Source: Halorubrum sp.
Lineage (GTDB): Archaea > Halobacteriota > Halobacteria > Halobacteriales > Haloferacaceae
Length of the DNA stretch: 46,497 bases
Direction: 5' to 3'
Assembly (NCBI GenBank): GCA_028275105.1
Contig: JAQCNI010000002.1
Span: forward strand, 1-46,497
Below the pieces are notes generated by a model. It did not search any database. It saw nothing but the letters and a program-made list of their open reading frames with translations, and was not told the origin of the DNA. Of the stretch, positions 32,077-41,783 are shown one piece after another; positions within the stretch are counted from its first letter, which is position 1, and every line of letters begins with the position of its first letter. The position numbers and the translations under genes were made by a program.

Positions 32077-32112
32077 GTCGTCGTGGGGAATCAAGAATAC
32101 AGTCTCGCCACG

Positions 32113-32979
32113 ATGCGCACCGACGACGGGCTCACGATCTGTGTCCCGTCGTCGGTCGTCCGGGAGGCCGAGGACGATCGCGAGGCAACTCGCAAACTCG
32201 GCTACGTCGCCCGCGCGGCGGCGGTGTTCCGGGCGGACCGGCTCGTCGTCTTCCCTGACCGGGAAGGCGAACGCCGCCGGGGCGGGGAGTACGTCCGTGC
32301 CGTACTGGGGTACGCCGCGACGCCGCCGGAGCTCCGGACGGAGCTCTGGGGGGAACGCGACGAACTCCGGTATGCCGGCGTGCTGCCGCCGCTCCGCGTG
32401 CCGTGGCGGACCGGCTCGCCCCCCGACGGGGACGAGTCGATAACACAGGGACTCGTGACCGAGGTCGGACCTGAAGGCCGCGTCCGGGTCAATTCCCCGC
32501 TGCGGGAACACCCGATCTCCCTGCTCGTCCCCTCCGGAATGGAGGTCGAGCGGGGGGAGCGCGTCACCATCAGGGTCTCTTCGAGAGAACCGGTCCGCGC
32601 CCGCATCACCGGGAAGCCGGAGGACGGTTTCCAGGTCGTGGGGGCGGACCTTTCGGAAGCACTCGACGGCGACGGACTCGCCGTCGCCACGTCGCGGCAC
32701 GGGACGGAGCACTCCGTCCCGCGGCTCCACGACGTCGTCGCCGACGCACGGGAGGCTGGCGGGTACACCGTCGCCTTCGGCGCGCCGGAACGGGGGCTTC
32801 CGGAGATGCTCGGGCTCTCGCCCGAGGACGTCCGGGCGGCCGTCGCCGACGGCTGCCGGGTCGAACCCGATCCGGGGTTCGACCTCTGGCTGAACACGAT
32901 CCCGGCACAGGGCAGCGGGGTAGTCCGAACGGAGGAGGCTCTGTTCGTGACCCTCGGCTCGCTCACACTCACGGAGTAA
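32113..32979 (+). CDS. SPOUT-family putative RNA methyltransferase (C9orf114/MTH1 type)
   Basis: A 288-residue protein of the SPOUT family always found next to archaeal uL3. The N-terminus (TICVPSSVVREAED...KLGYVARAAAVFRADRLVVFPD) resembles the SPOUT alpha/beta half. A central beta-barrel insertion (GLVTEVGPEGRVRVNSPLREHPISLLVPSG) follows. The C-terminal knot part contains VAFGAPERGLPEMLGL and LNTIPAQGSGVVRTEEALFVTLGSL, where SAM-binding loops are expected. It likely methylates rRNA. The ATG at 32113 is preferred over a GTG at 32083 given the family start MRTDDGLTICVP and TATA spacing. uL3 begins four bases after its stop. Confidence 0.8.
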   Translation: MRTDDGLTICVPSSVVREAEDDREATRKLGYVARAAAVFRADRLVVFPDREGERRRGGEYVRAVLGYAATPPELRTELWGERDELRYAGVLPPLRVPWRTGSPPDGDESITQGLVTEVGPEGRVRVNSPLREHPISLLVPSGMEVERGERVTIRVSSREPVRARITGKPEDGFQVVGADLSEALDGDGLAVATSRHGTEHSVPRLHDVVADAREAGGYTVAFGAPERGLPEMLGLSPEDVRAAVADGCRVEPDPGFDLWLNTIPAQGSGVVRTEEALFVTLGSLTLTE

Positions 32980-32983
32980 ACAC

Positions 32984-34000
32984 ATGCCACAACCAAGCCG
33001 ACCACGAAAAGGCTCGCTGGGCTACGGCCCACGCACCCGCGCGGACCGCGAAGTACCGCGGATCCGCTCGTGGCCAGACGACGACGGTGCACCCGCACTA
33101 CAGGGCTTTGCCGGCTACAAGGCCGGGATGACCCACGTCGTTATGGTCAACGACGAGGCGAACTCGCCGCGGGAGGGGATGGAGGAATCCGTCCCCGTCA
33201 CGGTGGTGGAGACGCCGCCGATGTACGCCGTCGCCTTGCGCGCCTACGAGCAAACGCCGTACGGACAGAAGCCGGTCGCGGAGGTCTGGACGGGCGAGTT
33301 CCACGACGAACTCGACCGCGTCCTCGACCTGCCGGCGGAGGACACCTTCGAGACCGACGCCGCGGAATGCGAGGATCTCCTCGAGGACGACGTCATCGAC
33401 GACGTCCGCGTCATCACCCACACTGCCCCCTCGGAGCTCGCGAACGTGCCGAAGAAGGCACCCGACGTGATGGAGACGCGCGTCGGCGGCGGTTCCCTCG
33501 AGGAGCGCGCCGACCTCGCGCTCGAACTCGTCGAGGACGGCGGCGCCCACGAGTTCGGCGACGTCTTCCGCGCCGGGCAGTACACCGACGCCGCCGGCAT
33601 CACGAAGGGGAAGGGGACGCAGGGTCCCGTCAAACGTTGGGGCGTCCAGAAACGCAAGGGGAAACACGCCCGCCAGGGATGGCGGCGCCGGATCGGTAAC
33701 CTCGGTCCGTGGAACCCCTCCCGCGTGCGCTCCACCGTCCCCCAGCAGGGCCAGACCGGCTACCACCAGCGCACCGAGCTCAACAAGCGGCTCCTCGACT
33801 TCGGCGCCGGCGACGACGCCAGCGTCGATGGCGGGTTCGTCAACTACGGCGAGATCGACGGGGAGTACGCGCTGATCAAGGGATCGCTGCCGGGACCGGA
33901 CCAGCGCTTGTTGCGCTTCCGCCCGGCCATCCGGCCGAACGACCAGCCGCGCCTCGACCCCGAGGTCCGGTACGTATCCACCGCATCCAACCAGGGATAA
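32984..34000 (+). CDS. rpl3: 50S ribosomal protein uL3
   Basis: 338 residues, archaeal/eukaryal-type uL3. The N-terminus MPQPSRPRKGSLGYGPR and the core GITKGKGTQGPVKRWGVQKRKGKHARQGWRRRIGNLGPWNPSRVRSTVPQQGQTGYHQRTELNKR are invariant family segments near the peptidyl transferase centre. It assembles early on 23S rRNA. First ribosomal gene of the operon, three bases before uL4. Confidence 0.98.
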   Translation: MPQPSRPRKGSLGYGPRTRADREVPRIRSWPDDDGAPALQGFAGYKAGMTHVVMVNDEANSPREGMEESVPVTVVETPPMYAVALRAYEQTPYGQKPVAEVWTGEFHDELDRVLDLPAEDTFETDAAECEDLLEDDVIDDVRVITHTAPSELANVPKKAPDVMETRVGGGSLEERADLALELVEDGGAHEFGDVFRAGQYTDAAGITKGKGTQGPVKRWGVQKRKGKHARQGWRRRIGNLGPWNPSRVRSTVPQQGQTGYHQRTELNKRLLDFGAGDDASVDGGFVNYGEIDGEYALIKGSLPGPDQRLLRFRPAIRPNDQPRLDPEVRYVSTASNQG

Positions 34001-34003
34001 TTC

Positions 34004-34750
34004 ATGAACACATCAGTACACGACCTGGACGGCGGGGACGCGGGCAGCGTCGAGCTGCCGGCCGTCTTCGAGACCGCGTTCCGACCGGATCTCATCAGTC
34101 GGGCGGTCGCCGCCGCACAGGCCAACCGGAAACAGCCCTACGGTGCCGACGAGTTCGCGGGGCTGCGAACCCCCGCGGAGTCGTTCGGCTCCGGCCGCGG
34201 GCTCGCACACGTTCCCCGACAGGAGAACGTCGCCCGCCGCGTCCCGCACGCCGTTTCGGGTCGCGCCGCGCACCCGCCGAAGGCCGAGAAGGACCGGACG
34301 AAGGATTTGAACGACAAGGAACGGCAGCTCGCCATCCGGTCGGCCATCGCGGCCACCGGCGACGCCGAGCTGGTCGCCGAGCGCGGTCACGCGTTCGACG
34401 AGAACCTCGACCTCCCGCTCGTCGTTTCCGACGAGTTCGAGGACCTCGAGAGGACCCAAGAAGCGCTCGGCGTCCTCGAATCGGTCGGCGTCGACGACGA
34501 CGTCGAACGCGCCGACGAGGGCCGCTCGGTCCGCGCGGGCCGCGGGACGTCCCGAGGGCGCAAGTACAGCCGGCCGAAATCCGTGCTCGTCGTCACGAGC
34601 GAGGAGCCGTCGCGGGCCGCCCGCAACCTCGCCGGCGTCGACGTCGCGACCGCCCGGGAGGTCAACGCGGAGGACCTCGCGCCGGGGGCCCACCCCGGAC
34701 GGCTCACGCTGTGGACCGAGTCGGCGATGGCGGGGGTGGCCGACCGATGA
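34004..34750 (+). CDS. rpl4: 50S ribosomal protein uL4
   Basis: 248 residues. It has the family loop around the exit tunnel, SGRGLAHVPRQENVARRVPHAVSGRAAHPPKAEK, and the archaeal ERQLAIRSAIAATG segment. The start MNTSVHDLDGGDAG is three bases after uL3. The stop overlaps the uL23 start by four bases (ATGA), implying coupled translation. Confidence 0.97.
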   Translation: MNTSVHDLDGGDAGSVELPAVFETAFRPDLISRAVAAAQANRKQPYGADEFAGLRTPAESFGSGRGLAHVPRQENVARRVPHAVSGRAAHPPKAEKDRTKDLNDKERQLAIRSAIAATGDAELVAERGHAFDENLDLPLVVSDEFEDLERTQEALGVLESVGVDDDVERADEGRSVRAGRGTSRGRKYSRPKSVLVVTSEEPSRAARNLAGVDVATAREVNAEDLAPGAHPGRLTLWTESAMAGVADR

Positions 34751-35001
34751 GTTCGCTCATCGAGCACCCGCTCGTGACCGAGCAGGCCATGAACGAGATG
34801 GACTACAAGAACAAGCTGCTGTTCATCGTCGACATCGACGCGGCGAAACCGGAGATCAGCGAGGAGGTTGCGTCCCGGTACGACGTCGGCGTCGTCGACG
34901 TGAACACGCAGATAACGTCGAAAGGTAAGAAGAAGGCGACGGTCACGCTGTCGGACGACGACGACGCGACCGAGATCGCCTCGCGGATCGGGGTGTTCTG
35001 A
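34747..35001 (+). CDS. rpl23: 50S ribosomal protein uL23
   Basis: 84 residues. MSSLIEHPLVTEQAMNEM is the typical N-terminus, with YDVGVVDVNTQITSKGKKKATVTLS in the middle. uL23 forms the docking site for SRP (encoded at 25844) and SecY (45109) at the tunnel exit. It overlaps uL4 by four bases and is followed after one base by uL2. Confidence 0.97.
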   Translation: MSSLIEHPLVTEQAMNEMDYKNKLLFIVDIDAAKPEISEEVASRYDVGVVDVNTQITSKGKKKATVTLSDDDDATEIASRIGVF

Positions 35002-35002
35002 G

Positions 35003-35725
35003 ATGGGACGACGAATCCAAGGACAGCGGCGTGGACGCGGCGGCCCGACGTTTCAGGCCCCCTCCCACCGCTACAAGGCGGAACTGTCGCACAAACGGCT
35101 CGAGGACACCGACCTGATCACCGGCGACATCGTCGGGATCGAACACGACCCCGCCCGATCGGCGCCGCTCGCGGAGGTCGAGTTCGACGACGGCGACCGG
35201 CGGCTCGTGCTCGCACCGGAAGGCGTCCGCGTGGGCGAGACGATTCAGATCGGCGTTTCGGCCGAGATCAAACCCGGGAACACGCTCCCGCTGGCGGAGA
35301 TCCCCGAGGGCGTGCCCGTGTGTAACGTCGAGAGCAACCGGGGCGATGGCGGGAAGTTCGCCCGCGCCTCGGGCGTCTCGGCGACGCTACTCACCCACGA
35401 CCGCGACGTCGCGGTCGTCCAGTTGCCCAGCGACGAGGTGAAGCGGCTCGACCCGCAGTGTCGCGCCACGATCGGCGTGGTCGCCGGCGGCGGACGGACG
35501 GAAAAGCCGTTCGTCAAGGCCGGTAACAAGCATCACAAGATGAAGGCGCGGGGCACGAAGTACCCGCGCGTTCGCGGCGTCGCGATGAACGCCGTTGACC
35601 ACCCCTTCGGCGGGGGCGGTCGCCAACACCCCGGCCAGCCGAAGTCGGTCTCGCGGGACGCCCCGCCGGGACGGAAGGTCGGTGACATCGCATCCAAACG
35701 AACCGGACGAGGTAGCAACAAATGA
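35003..35725 (+). CDS. rpl2: 50S ribosomal protein uL2
   Basis: 240 residues. Conserved segments are [28 protein letters not shown], an OB/SH3 core, and the C-terminal [23 protein letters not shown] with the His of the peptidyl transferase region. It overlaps uS19 by four bases. Confidence 0.98.
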   Translation: MGRRIQGQRRGRGGPTFQAPSHRYKAELSHKRLEDTDLITGDIVGIEHDPARSAPLAEVEFDDGDRRLVLAPEGVRVGETIQIGVSAEIKPGNTLPLAEIPEGVPVCNVESNRGDGGKFARASGVSATLLTHDRDVAVVQLPSDEVKRLDPQCRATIGVVAGGGRTEKPFVKAGNKHHKMKARGTKYPRVRGVAMNAVDHPFGGGGRQHPGQPKSVSRDAPPGRKVGDIASKRTGRGSNK

Positions 35726-36147
35726 GCTCCGAATACCGTACCGGCCGCGAGGGCGAGGAGTTCGCCTACCGCGGCCACTCGCTTGACGAGTTGCGGGAGA
35801 TGGACGTCGAAGAAGTCGCGGAACTGCTCCCCGCACGCCAGCGGCGAAGCATCAAACGCGGACTGAACACCGAACAGCGGAAACTGCTCGAAACGGCGCG
35901 GAACCGGGACGCGGAGACGACCGCGGACGACCCGATCCGGACGCACCTGCGGGGGATGCCGATCCTGCCGGAGTTCGTCGGGACCACCTTCTCCGTGTAC
36001 AACGGTCACAGTTTCGAGCGGGTTCAGGTCGAACCCGAGATGATCGGCCATTACCTGGGCGAGTTCCACCTGACGCGAAGCACCGTCGAACACGGCCAGG
36101 CCGGCATCGGCGCGACCCGGTCCTCGAAGTTCGTGCCCCTCAAGTAA
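35722..36147 (+). CDS. rps19: 30S ribosomal protein uS19
   Basis: 141 residues. The family core [46 protein letters not shown] is complete. An archaeal N-terminal extension ([29 protein letters not shown]) precedes it. It binds the 16S rRNA head. Overlaps uL2 by four bases. Confidence 0.97.
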   Translation: MSSEYRTGREGEEFAYRGHSLDELREMDVEEVAELLPARQRRSIKRGLNTEQRKLLETARNRDAETTADDPIRTHLRGMPILPEFVGTTFSVYNGHSFERVQVEPEMIGHYLGEFHLTRSTVEHGQAGIGATRSSKFVPLK

Positions 36148-36150
36148 CCC

Positions 36151-36615
36151 ATGGGAATCAACTACAGCGTCGAGGCCGACCCGGAGATCACCGCCAAGGG
36201 GATGCTCCGCGAGCGGCCCATCAGCGTGAAGGACAGCAAGGAGATCTCCCGAGAGATCAAAGGCGAGACCGTCGCCGACGCCGAGGCGTTCCTCCGGGCC
36301 GTCATCGACGGCGAGCGGTCGGTGCCGATGCGCCAGCATAACGCCGGCGCGGGCCACCGCTCGGACATCGACGGCTGGGACGCCGGACGGTATCCCGAGA
36401 AGGCCGCCGAGGACTTCCTGAAGCTCCTCGAGAACGTCAAACACAACGCCGACGAACAGGGGTTCGACGGCGAGGCGATGCTGATCAAACACGTCGCCCC
36501 GCACAAGGTCGGCGAGCGACCCGGCCGGAACCCGCGTGCGGCGGGTGCGACGGCGTGGAACACGACGCTCGCGGACGTCGAACTGATCGTCGAGGAGCCG
36601 GAGGCGGATAACTGA
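36151..36615 (+). CDS. rpl22: 50S ribosomal protein uL22
   Basis: 154 residues of archaeal uL22/L17e type. It starts MGINYSVEADPEITAKGMLRER and contains the tunnel-lining segment with QHNAGAGHRSDIDGWDAGRYPEKAAEDFLKLLENVKHNA. The stop TGA overlaps the uS3 ATG by one base. Confidence 0.97.
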   Translation: MGINYSVEADPEITAKGMLRERPISVKDSKEISREIKGETVADAEAFLRAVIDGERSVPMRQHNAGAGHRSDIDGWDAGRYPEKAAEDFLKLLENVKHNADEQGFDGEAMLIKHVAPHKVGERPGRNPRAAGATAWNTTLADVELIVEEPEADN

Positions 36616-37571
36616 TGGCGGACGAACATCAGTTCATCGAGGACGGACTTCGCCGGTCACAGATCAACGAGTTCTTCGCGGACGAGCTCGGCCGCGCCGG
36701 CTACGGCGGCATGGACGTCGCCAAGACGCCGATGGGGACGCAGATCGTCCTGAAGGCCGAAAAGCCCGGTATGGTGATCGGGAAGGGCGGGAAGAACATC
36801 CGCAAGATCACCACCGAACTCGAGGACCGCTTCGACATGGACGACCCGCAGATCGACGTTCAGGAGGTCGACGAGCCCGACCTGAACGCCCAGATCGTCG
36901 CGGACCGTCTCGGGAACGCCCTCGAACGCGGCTGGTACTTCCGGAAGGCCGGCCACACCACGATCGACCGGATCATCGAGGCCGGCGCGCTCGGCGCGGA
37001 GATCGTCCTCGCCGGGAAGGTCACCGGGGCGCGCTCGCGCGTCGAGAAGTTCAACCGCGGCTACATCAAACACAACGGTGAACCGGCCCAGGAGGTCGTC
37101 GACCACGGCCAGGGCGTCGCCGTGATGAAGCTCGGCACCATCGGGGTCAACGTCAAGATCATCCCGCCGGGCGCGGAGCTCCCGGACGACTTCGACATCC
37201 GCGAGGACGCCGAGGTCCCGGAGGTCGACCAGGCGGGCGCGGACGACGACGAAAGCGTCGAGGCGCTCCTCGAGGAGGAGCCCGAGGCGGTCCCCGACGT
37301 GGGGGCCGACGACGACGTCGACGTCCCCGAGGAGGATCCGAGCGACGTCATCGACGAGGAGGTCGTCGAGGAGGTCGTCGAGGAGACGAGCGGCACCGCG
37401 GCCGAGGCGACGGACGCCCCCGCCGAGGAGCCGGTCGAGACCGGGGCCGTCGACGGCGAGCCGGACGAACTCGAGGACGTCGAGGCGGACGAACTCGACG
37501 AAGAGATCGAACGGGAAGCCGCCGACCTGGTCGCGGAGATGGAAGCGGCCGACGAGGAGACGGAGGAGTAA
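36615..37571 (+). CDS. rps3: 30S ribosomal protein uS3 with acidic C-terminal extension
   Basis: 318 residues. The KH domain has PGMVIGKGGKNIRKIT (GxxG loop) and the C-terminal domain IDRIIEAGALGAEIVLAGKVTGARSRVEKF. Residues from about 195 on form a very acidic low-complexity tail of about 120 residues, much longer than the ribosome-bound core, with repeated EE/DD and VVEEVVEE. Haloarchaeal uS3 proteins often have such tails. The rpl29 gene follows after three bases. Confidence 0.97.
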   Translation: MADEHQFIEDGLRRSQINEFFADELGRAGYGGMDVAKTPMGTQIVLKAEKPGMVIGKGGKNIRKITTELEDRFDMDDPQIDVQEVDEPDLNAQIVADRLGNALERGWYFRKAGHTTIDRIIEAGALGAEIVLAGKVTGARSRVEKFNRGYIKHNGEPAQEVVDHGQGVAVMKLGTIGVNVKIIPPGAELPDDFDIREDAEVPEVDQAGADDDESVEALLEEEPEAVPDVGADDDVDVPEEDPSDVIDEEVVEEVVEETSGTAAEATDAPAEEPVETGAVDGEPDELEDVEADELDEEIEREAADLVAEMEAADEETEE

Positions 37572-37574
37572 CAG

Positions 37575-37787
37575 ATGGCCATCCTCTACACCGAAGAGAT
37601 CCGGGACATGACCGCCGCGGAGCGGGCGGTCGAACTCGAGGAGCTCGAAACCGAGCTGCTCAACACGAAGGCACAGCAGGCGGCCGGCGGGATGCCCGAG
37701 AGCCCCGGCCGCGTGAACGAGCTGAAGAAGACGATCGCGCGGATCAAGACGATCCAGCAGGAAGAAGGCGACTTCGACGAGGAGTAA
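37575..37787 (+). CDS. rpl29: 50S ribosomal protein uL29
   Basis: 70 residues, two-helix hairpin: [53 protein letters not shown]. Sits beside uL23 near the tunnel exit. The Rnp1 gene starts eight bases downstream. Confidence 0.95.
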   Translation: MAILYTEEIRDMTAAERAVELEELETELLNTKAQQAAGGMPESPGRVNELKKTIARIKTIQQEEGDFDEE

Positions 37788-37795
37788 GACGACCG

Positions 37796-38242
37796 ATGCT
37801 ATCCCCCGAAACGCTCACACGGCACGAACTCGTCGGCCTCCCGGTTCGGGTGGCCGCCGCCGACGGCGACGCCCGCGTCGGGATCGCCGGTCGCGTGCTG
37901 TTCGAGACGTTCGGCACCCTCGTGGTGCGGACCGGCTCGGGGGACAAACGCGTGCCCAAGGCGGGCACGACGTTCGAGTTCGCGGTCGTCGCGGAGGCGA
38001 CCGCACGCACAGATGAAGCCGCCGGCGACGACCGTTCGCCGGGGTCCACGTCCCAACTCGGGTCGGATACTGCGGGGGTCCGCCCCCGTAAGTCCGGCCC
38101 GTCCGCGGCCGGCGTCACGGACGCCGCCGCGACGAGCCGGAACGGCGAGTGCGAGGGCGTGGGCTACGTAACGGTGGATGGCACGCGGTTGCGGGACCGG
38201 CCCGCCGAACGCACCGAACGAGGTGTCACACAATGGCGATAG
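37796..38242 (+). CDS. rnp1: Ribonuclease P protein component 1 (Rpp29/Pop4)
   Basis: 148 residues. It has the Rpp29 barrel: LTRHELVGLPVRVAAADGDARVGIAGRVLFETFGTLVVRT...KRVPKAGTTFEF, then a C-terminal strand (YVTVDGTRLRDRPAERTER). Between them about 60 low-complexity residues (roughly 65-125) are inserted, giving a protein longer than the usual 90-100. It assists the RNA subunit in tRNA 5' maturation. Its location between uL29 and uS17 is the normal archaeal position. The end overlaps uS17 by ten bases. Confidence 0.93.
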   Translation: MLSPETLTRHELVGLPVRVAAADGDARVGIAGRVLFETFGTLVVRTGSGDKRVPKAGTTFEFAVVAEATARTDEAAGDDRSPGSTSQLGSDTAGVRPRKSGPSAAGVTDAAATSRNGECEGVGYVTVDGTRLRDRPAERTERGVTQWR

Positions 38243-38577
38243 GAATCGACGTACCCATGCCTCCGGAACCAGACGATCCGGAGGATTACGACTACGAGAA
38301 GTGTCCGTTCTACGGGCAGCTTCCCGTCCGCGGCCAGCTCCGTGAGGGGACGGTCGTGTCGACGGACATGGCAAAGACCGTCATCGTCGAGCGGGAGTAC
38401 GACGTGTTCGTACCGAAATACGATCGGTACATGAAGCGTCGGTCGCGCATCCCGGCCCACGTGCCGGGCGTGCTCGACCCGCTCGAGGAAAGTGACGAAG
38501 TAACGATCGCGGAGACGCGACCGCTCTCGAAGACGAAGTCCCACGTCGTCGTCGAGAACCGCTCGGGTGACCGCTGA
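38233..38577 (+). CDS. rps17: 30S ribosomal protein uS17
   Basis: 114 residues. OB-fold core [47 protein letters not shown], then [21 protein letters not shown], is fully conserved. The ATG at 38233 lies inside the end of rnp1 (10-base overlap). The stop overlaps the uL14 start by one base. Confidence 0.97.
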   Translation: MAIGIDVPMPPEPDDPEDYDYEKCPFYGQLPVRGQLREGTVVSTDMAKTVIVEREYDVFVPKYDRYMKRRSRIPAHVPGVLDPLEESDEVTIAETRPLSKTKSHVVVENRSGDR

Positions 38578-38975
38578 TGGAGGCACTCAAAGCCGACGTC
38601 ACGCAGGGACTCTCGAAGGGATCGCTGATCACGTGTGCCGACAACACCGGCGCGCGCGAACTCAAGGTGATCTCCGTCGCCGGCTACTCCGGCGCGAAGA
38701 ACCGCCACCCGAAGGCCGGGATCGGCGACAAGGTGACCGTCTCGGTCACGAAAGGGACGCCCGAGATGCGGCGGCAGGTGCTGGAGGCGGTCGTCGTCCG
38801 CCAGCGCAAGCCGATCCGCCGTCCGAGCGGGACCCGCGTGAAGTTCGAGGACAACGCGGCCGTCATCATCGATGACCTCGAGGAGCCGCGGGGCACGGAG
38901 ATCAAGGGCCCCGTTGCCCGCGAGGTCGCCGAGCGCTACGGAAGCATCGCGTCCACCGCGACGATGATCGTGTAA
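38577..38975 (+). CDS. rpl14: 50S ribosomal protein uL14
   Basis: 132 residues. Conserved [43 protein letters not shown] and [25 protein letters not shown] motifs. It forms an intersubunit bridge and binds initiation factor aIF6. Two bases separate it from uL24. Confidence 0.98.
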   Translation: MEALKADVTQGLSKGSLITCADNTGARELKVISVAGYSGAKNRHPKAGIGDKVTVSVTKGTPEMRRQVLEAVVVRQRKPIRRPSGTRVKFEDNAAVIIDDLEEPRGTEIKGPVAREVAERYGSIASTATMIV

Positions 38976-38977
38976 CC

Positions 38978-39334
38978 ATGACGAAACAGCCACGCAAACA
39001 ACGAAAACGGTCGGAGACCGCGCCGCTTCACGAGCGGCAACGGAAGGTCCGAGCCCCGCTCACGCCGGAGCTCCGCGAGGAGTACGGCCAGCGGAGCGTC
39101 CGCGTCAACGCGGGCGACACCGTCGAGGTGCTCCGCGGCGACGCGGCCGGCACCGAAGGGGAGGTCGTCGACGTCGACCTCACCGACGAGCGGATCGCCG
39201 TCGAGGACGTCATCATCGAGCGCGCGGACGGGGAGGAAGCGCCCCGGCCGCTCCCGGCGAGCAACGTCCGGGTGACGGAACTGGACCTCTCGGATGAGCG
39301 CCGTGAGGCGCGGCTCCAGGAGGACAACGAATGA
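38978..39334 (+). CDS. rpl24: 50S ribosomal protein uL24
   Basis: 118 residues. It begins [28 protein letters not shown]. The KOW motif is [27 protein letters not shown]. Assembly initiator of the large subunit. Overlaps eS4 by four bases. Confidence 0.97.
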   Translation: MTKQPRKQRKRSETAPLHERQRKVRAPLTPELREEYGQRSVRVNAGDTVEVLRGDAAGTEGEVVDVDLTDERIAVEDVIIERADGEEAPRPLPASNVRVTELDLSDERREARLQEDNE

Positions 39335-40164
39335 CGCGACATCAAAAACGACTGGCGGTACCGAACTCCTGGCCGGTCGAACGGAAGACCGAGACCTTCA
39401 CCGTGAAGGCCGGCGCGGGCCCCCACGGCAAAGCGGGGGTCCCGCTGGTCGTCCTGCTACGGGACGTGCTCGGCTACGTCGACTCCCGGAAGGAGGCGCG
39501 CTACGCGCTGAACACGGACTCGGTCCTCGTGAACGGGGACGCGGTGTCGGACGAGCAGCGTCCGATCGGGATGTTCGACATCCTGACGTTCCCCGTCCGC
39601 GGGGAGTACTTCCGCGTGTTCCCCGACGAGGGGGGACGACTCGCGTTGACCCCCGTCGACGAGGACGCGGCCGGGAGTCGGCTCGGGAAGGTAACAAACA
39701 AGACCGTCGTCGCCGACGGGACGGTCCAACTGACGCTCCACGACGGGACGAACGTCCGCGTGGACGCCGACACCGCGTACGACACGCGGGACTCGATCGT
39801 CATCGACAACGAGTCGAACGACGTCGTGGCCCACTTCGAGTACGAGGAGGGCGCCCTGGTCACCGCCGTCGCCGGCCAACACGCCGGCCGGATCGGCGAG
39901 GTCGAGTCGATCGACGTCACGCTCGGCTCCGGCGCCAACAGCGTCGTCGTCGATGACGACGCGGACGGCTACGAGACCGTCGAGGAGTACGTCGTCGTCA
40001 TCGACGAGAACTTCGTCGACGACGCGGACGCCCCGGACGCCGACGGCGCGACGGACGACGACGAACCGACCGACGTCGACGCCGAGGAACCGGACGACGA
40101 CGAACCGACCGACGTCGACGCCGAGGAACCGGGCGACGACGAGGAGGTGACCGCCGATGAGTGA
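39331..40164 (+). CDS. rps4e: 30S ribosomal protein eS4 with repeated acidic tail
   Basis: 277 residues. It has an S4-like RNA-binding region ([28 protein letters not shown]), a central domain and a KOW motif ([20 protein letters not shown]). The protein is about 35-40 residues longer than usual because of an Asp/Glu/Pro tail. Two exact copies of a 39-bp unit (40054-40092, 40093-40131; 13 residues [13 protein letters not shown]) make up part of it. Overlaps uL5 by eight bases. Confidence 0.96.
   Translation: MTRHQKRLAVPNSWPVERKTETFTVKAGAGPHGKAGVPLVVLLRDVLGYVDSRKEARYALNTDSVLVNGDAVSDEQRPIGMFDILTFPVRGEYFRVFPDEGGRLALTPVDEDAAGSRLGKVTNKTVVADGTVQLTLHDGTNVRVDADTAYDTRDSIVIDNESNDVVAHFEYEEGALVTAVAGQHAGRIGEVESIDVTLGSGANSVVVDDDADGYETVEEYVVVIDENFVDDADAPDADGATDDDEPTDVDAEEPDDDEPTDVDAEEPGDDEEVTADE
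40054..40131 (+). repeat. Perfect 39-bp tandem duplication in rps4e
   Basis: Two identical adjacent 39-bp units encoding [13 protein letters not shown]. Perfect identity, including synonymous sites, points to recent expansion. Confidence 0.9.
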
Positions 40165-40681
40165 CGCCCGGAGCGCGTCCCACGAGATGCGCGAGCCGTA
40201 CCTCGAGAAGGTCGTCGTCCACATGGGCGTCGGTCAGGGCGGAGAGCCGCTCGCCGACGCCGAGACGATCATCGAGGAGATCACGGACCAGCAGTCGGTC
40301 CGGACCACCTCGAAGCGCACCATCGCCGAGTTCGGGATCCGCAAGGGCGACCCGATCGGCGTCAAGGTGACGCTGCGGGGCGAGGACGCACACGAGTTCC
40401 TCGTGACCGCGCTCGATGTCACCGAAATCTCGCGGAGCCAGTTCGACGACACGGGCAACCTGAGCTTCGGGGTCGAGGACCACACCGACTTCCCGAGCCA
40501 GGAGTACAGCCCAAACATCGGTATTTACGGGCTCGACGTGACGACGACGATCGTCCGTCCGGGCTACCGCGTCGCCAAGCGCGACAGGGGTACCCGGTCG
40601 ATCCCGTCGACCCACCGGATGACCGTCGAGGACGCAGCCGCGTTCCTCGAAACGAACTTCGACGTGGAGGTAACGGAATGA
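40157..40681 (+). CDS. rpl5: 50S ribosomal protein uL5
   Basis: 174 residues. Conserved [43 protein letters not shown] and [20 protein letters not shown]. Binds 5S rRNA. It overlaps eS4 at its start and uS14 by four bases at its end. Confidence 0.97.
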   Translation: MSDARSASHEMREPYLEKVVVHMGVGQGGEPLADAETIIEEITDQQSVRTTSKRTIAEFGIRKGDPIGVKVTLRGEDAHEFLVTALDVTEISRSQFDDTGNLSFGVEDHTDFPSQEYSPNIGIYGLDVTTTIVRPGYRVAKRDRGTRSIPSTHRMTVEDAAAFLETNFDVEVTE

Positions 40682-40851
40682 GCGAAGCGAACAACGAGAC
40701 GGGCGAGACCGCGACGAAACGCACCGGACAGCGCCACGAGTGCCGACGGTGTGGCCGCAAACAGGGGTTGGTGGGGAAGTACGACATCAACCTCTGCCGG
40801 CAGTGTTTCCGCGAGGTCGCCCGAGATATGGGATTCGAGAAGTACAGCTGA
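40678..40851 (+). CDS. rps14: 30S ribosomal protein uS14, zinc-binding
   Basis: 57 residues, [20 protein letters not shown] followed by the zinc ribbon with Cys22-x2-Cys25 and Cys40-x2-Cys43, then [14 protein letters not shown]. It is complete, with all four ligands. A slightly long acidic N-terminus (about 17 residues) precedes the conserved core. It starts inside the uL5 stop region (ATGA overlap) and is followed after two bases by uS8. Confidence 0.96.
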   Translation: MSEANNETGETATKRTGQRHECRRCGRKQGLVGKYDINLCRQCFREVARDMGFEKYS

Positions 40852-40853
40852 TC

Positions 40854-41246
40854 ATGACAGGAAACGATCCATTCGCCAACGCCCTCGCCGGCATGGATAA
40901 CGCCGAGAGCGTTGGCCACCTGTCGTACACGGTAGAGCCCGCGTCGAACATCATCGGCTCCGTCCTCGAGGTCCTCTACGACCGCGGGTACGTCGACGGC
41001 TTCGAGTACGTCGACGACGGAAAGGCCGGGACGTTCGAGGTCGAACTGAAGGGCGCGATCAACGAATGTGGCGCCGTCAAGCCCCGCTACTCGGCGGGCG
41101 CCGACGAGTTCGAGAAGTGGGAGAAGCGATTCCTCCCCGCCCGTGACTACGGGACGCTCATCGTCACGACGAGCCACGGCGTCATGAGCCACTACGATGC
41201 CCGCGAGGAGGGGATCGGTGGCCAAATGATCGCATACGTTTACTAA
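40854..41246 (+). CDS. rps8: 30S ribosomal protein uS8
   Basis: 130 residues. [87 protein letters not shown], typical archaeal S15a type. Central organiser of the 30S platform. Two bases before uL6. Confidence 0.97.
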   Translation: MTGNDPFANALAGMDNAESVGHLSYTVEPASNIIGSVLEVLYDRGYVDGFEYVDDGKAGTFEVELKGAINECGAVKPRYSAGADEFEKWEKRFLPARDYGTLIVTTSHGVMSHYDAREEGIGGQMIAYVY

Positions 41247-41248
41247 CA

Positions 41249-41782
41249 ATGAACAGGGTAGAAATCGAGATACCGGACGACGTCTCCGCCGAGACCGATC
41301 ACCTCGAACTCACCGTCGAGGGTCCCAACGGGAGCGTCACGCGACGCCTCTGGTACCCCGACATCGAGGTGTCGGTCGCGGACGGCGCGGTCGTTATCGC
41401 CACGGAGAACGAGGACGCGAAGACGAACGCCACGGTCGGCACCTTCGAGAGCCACGTCTCCAACATGCTCCACGGCGTGACCGAGGGATGGGAGTACACG
41501 ATGGAAGTGTACTACGCCCACTTCCCGATGCAGGTCACCGTGGAGGGCGACGAGGTCGTCATCGAGAACTTCCTCGGCGAGCAGGCGGAACGACGCGCCC
41601 CGATCCGCGGGGACACGGACGTACAGGTGGACGGCGAGACGGTGACGCTGTCGGGCTCCGACAAGGAGGCCGTCGGCCAGACCGCCGCCGATATCGAACA
41701 ACTGACGAAGGTGACCGACAAGGACACGCGCGTCTTCCAGGACGGCGTGTACATCGTCGAGAAGCCGACCGGAGGTGCCTGA
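41249..41782 (+). CDS. rpl6: 50S ribosomal protein uL6
   Basis: 177 residues with the two homologous uL6 folds: [23 protein letters not shown] and [62 protein letters not shown]. It lies near the GTPase-associated centre. eL32 begins one base after the stop. Confidence 0.97.
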   Translation: MNRVEIEIPDDVSAETDHLELTVEGPNGSVTRRLWYPDIEVSVADGAVVIATENEDAKTNATVGTFESHVSNMLHGVTEGWEYTMEVYYAHFPMQVTVEGDEVVIENFLGEQAERRAPIRGDTDVQVDGETVTLSGSDKEAVGQTAADIEQLTKVTDKDTRVFQDGVYIVEKPTGGA

Positions 41783-41783
41783 G

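Larger units (their letters stand above)
31684..32112. other. Intergenic region before the ribosomal operon
   Basis: No gene is seen. It contains hairpin copy 4 at 31829-31849 inside a GC-rich low-complexity stretch and the TATA-like gcttttagg (32068-32076) that should drive the operon beginning at 32113. Confidence 0.55.
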
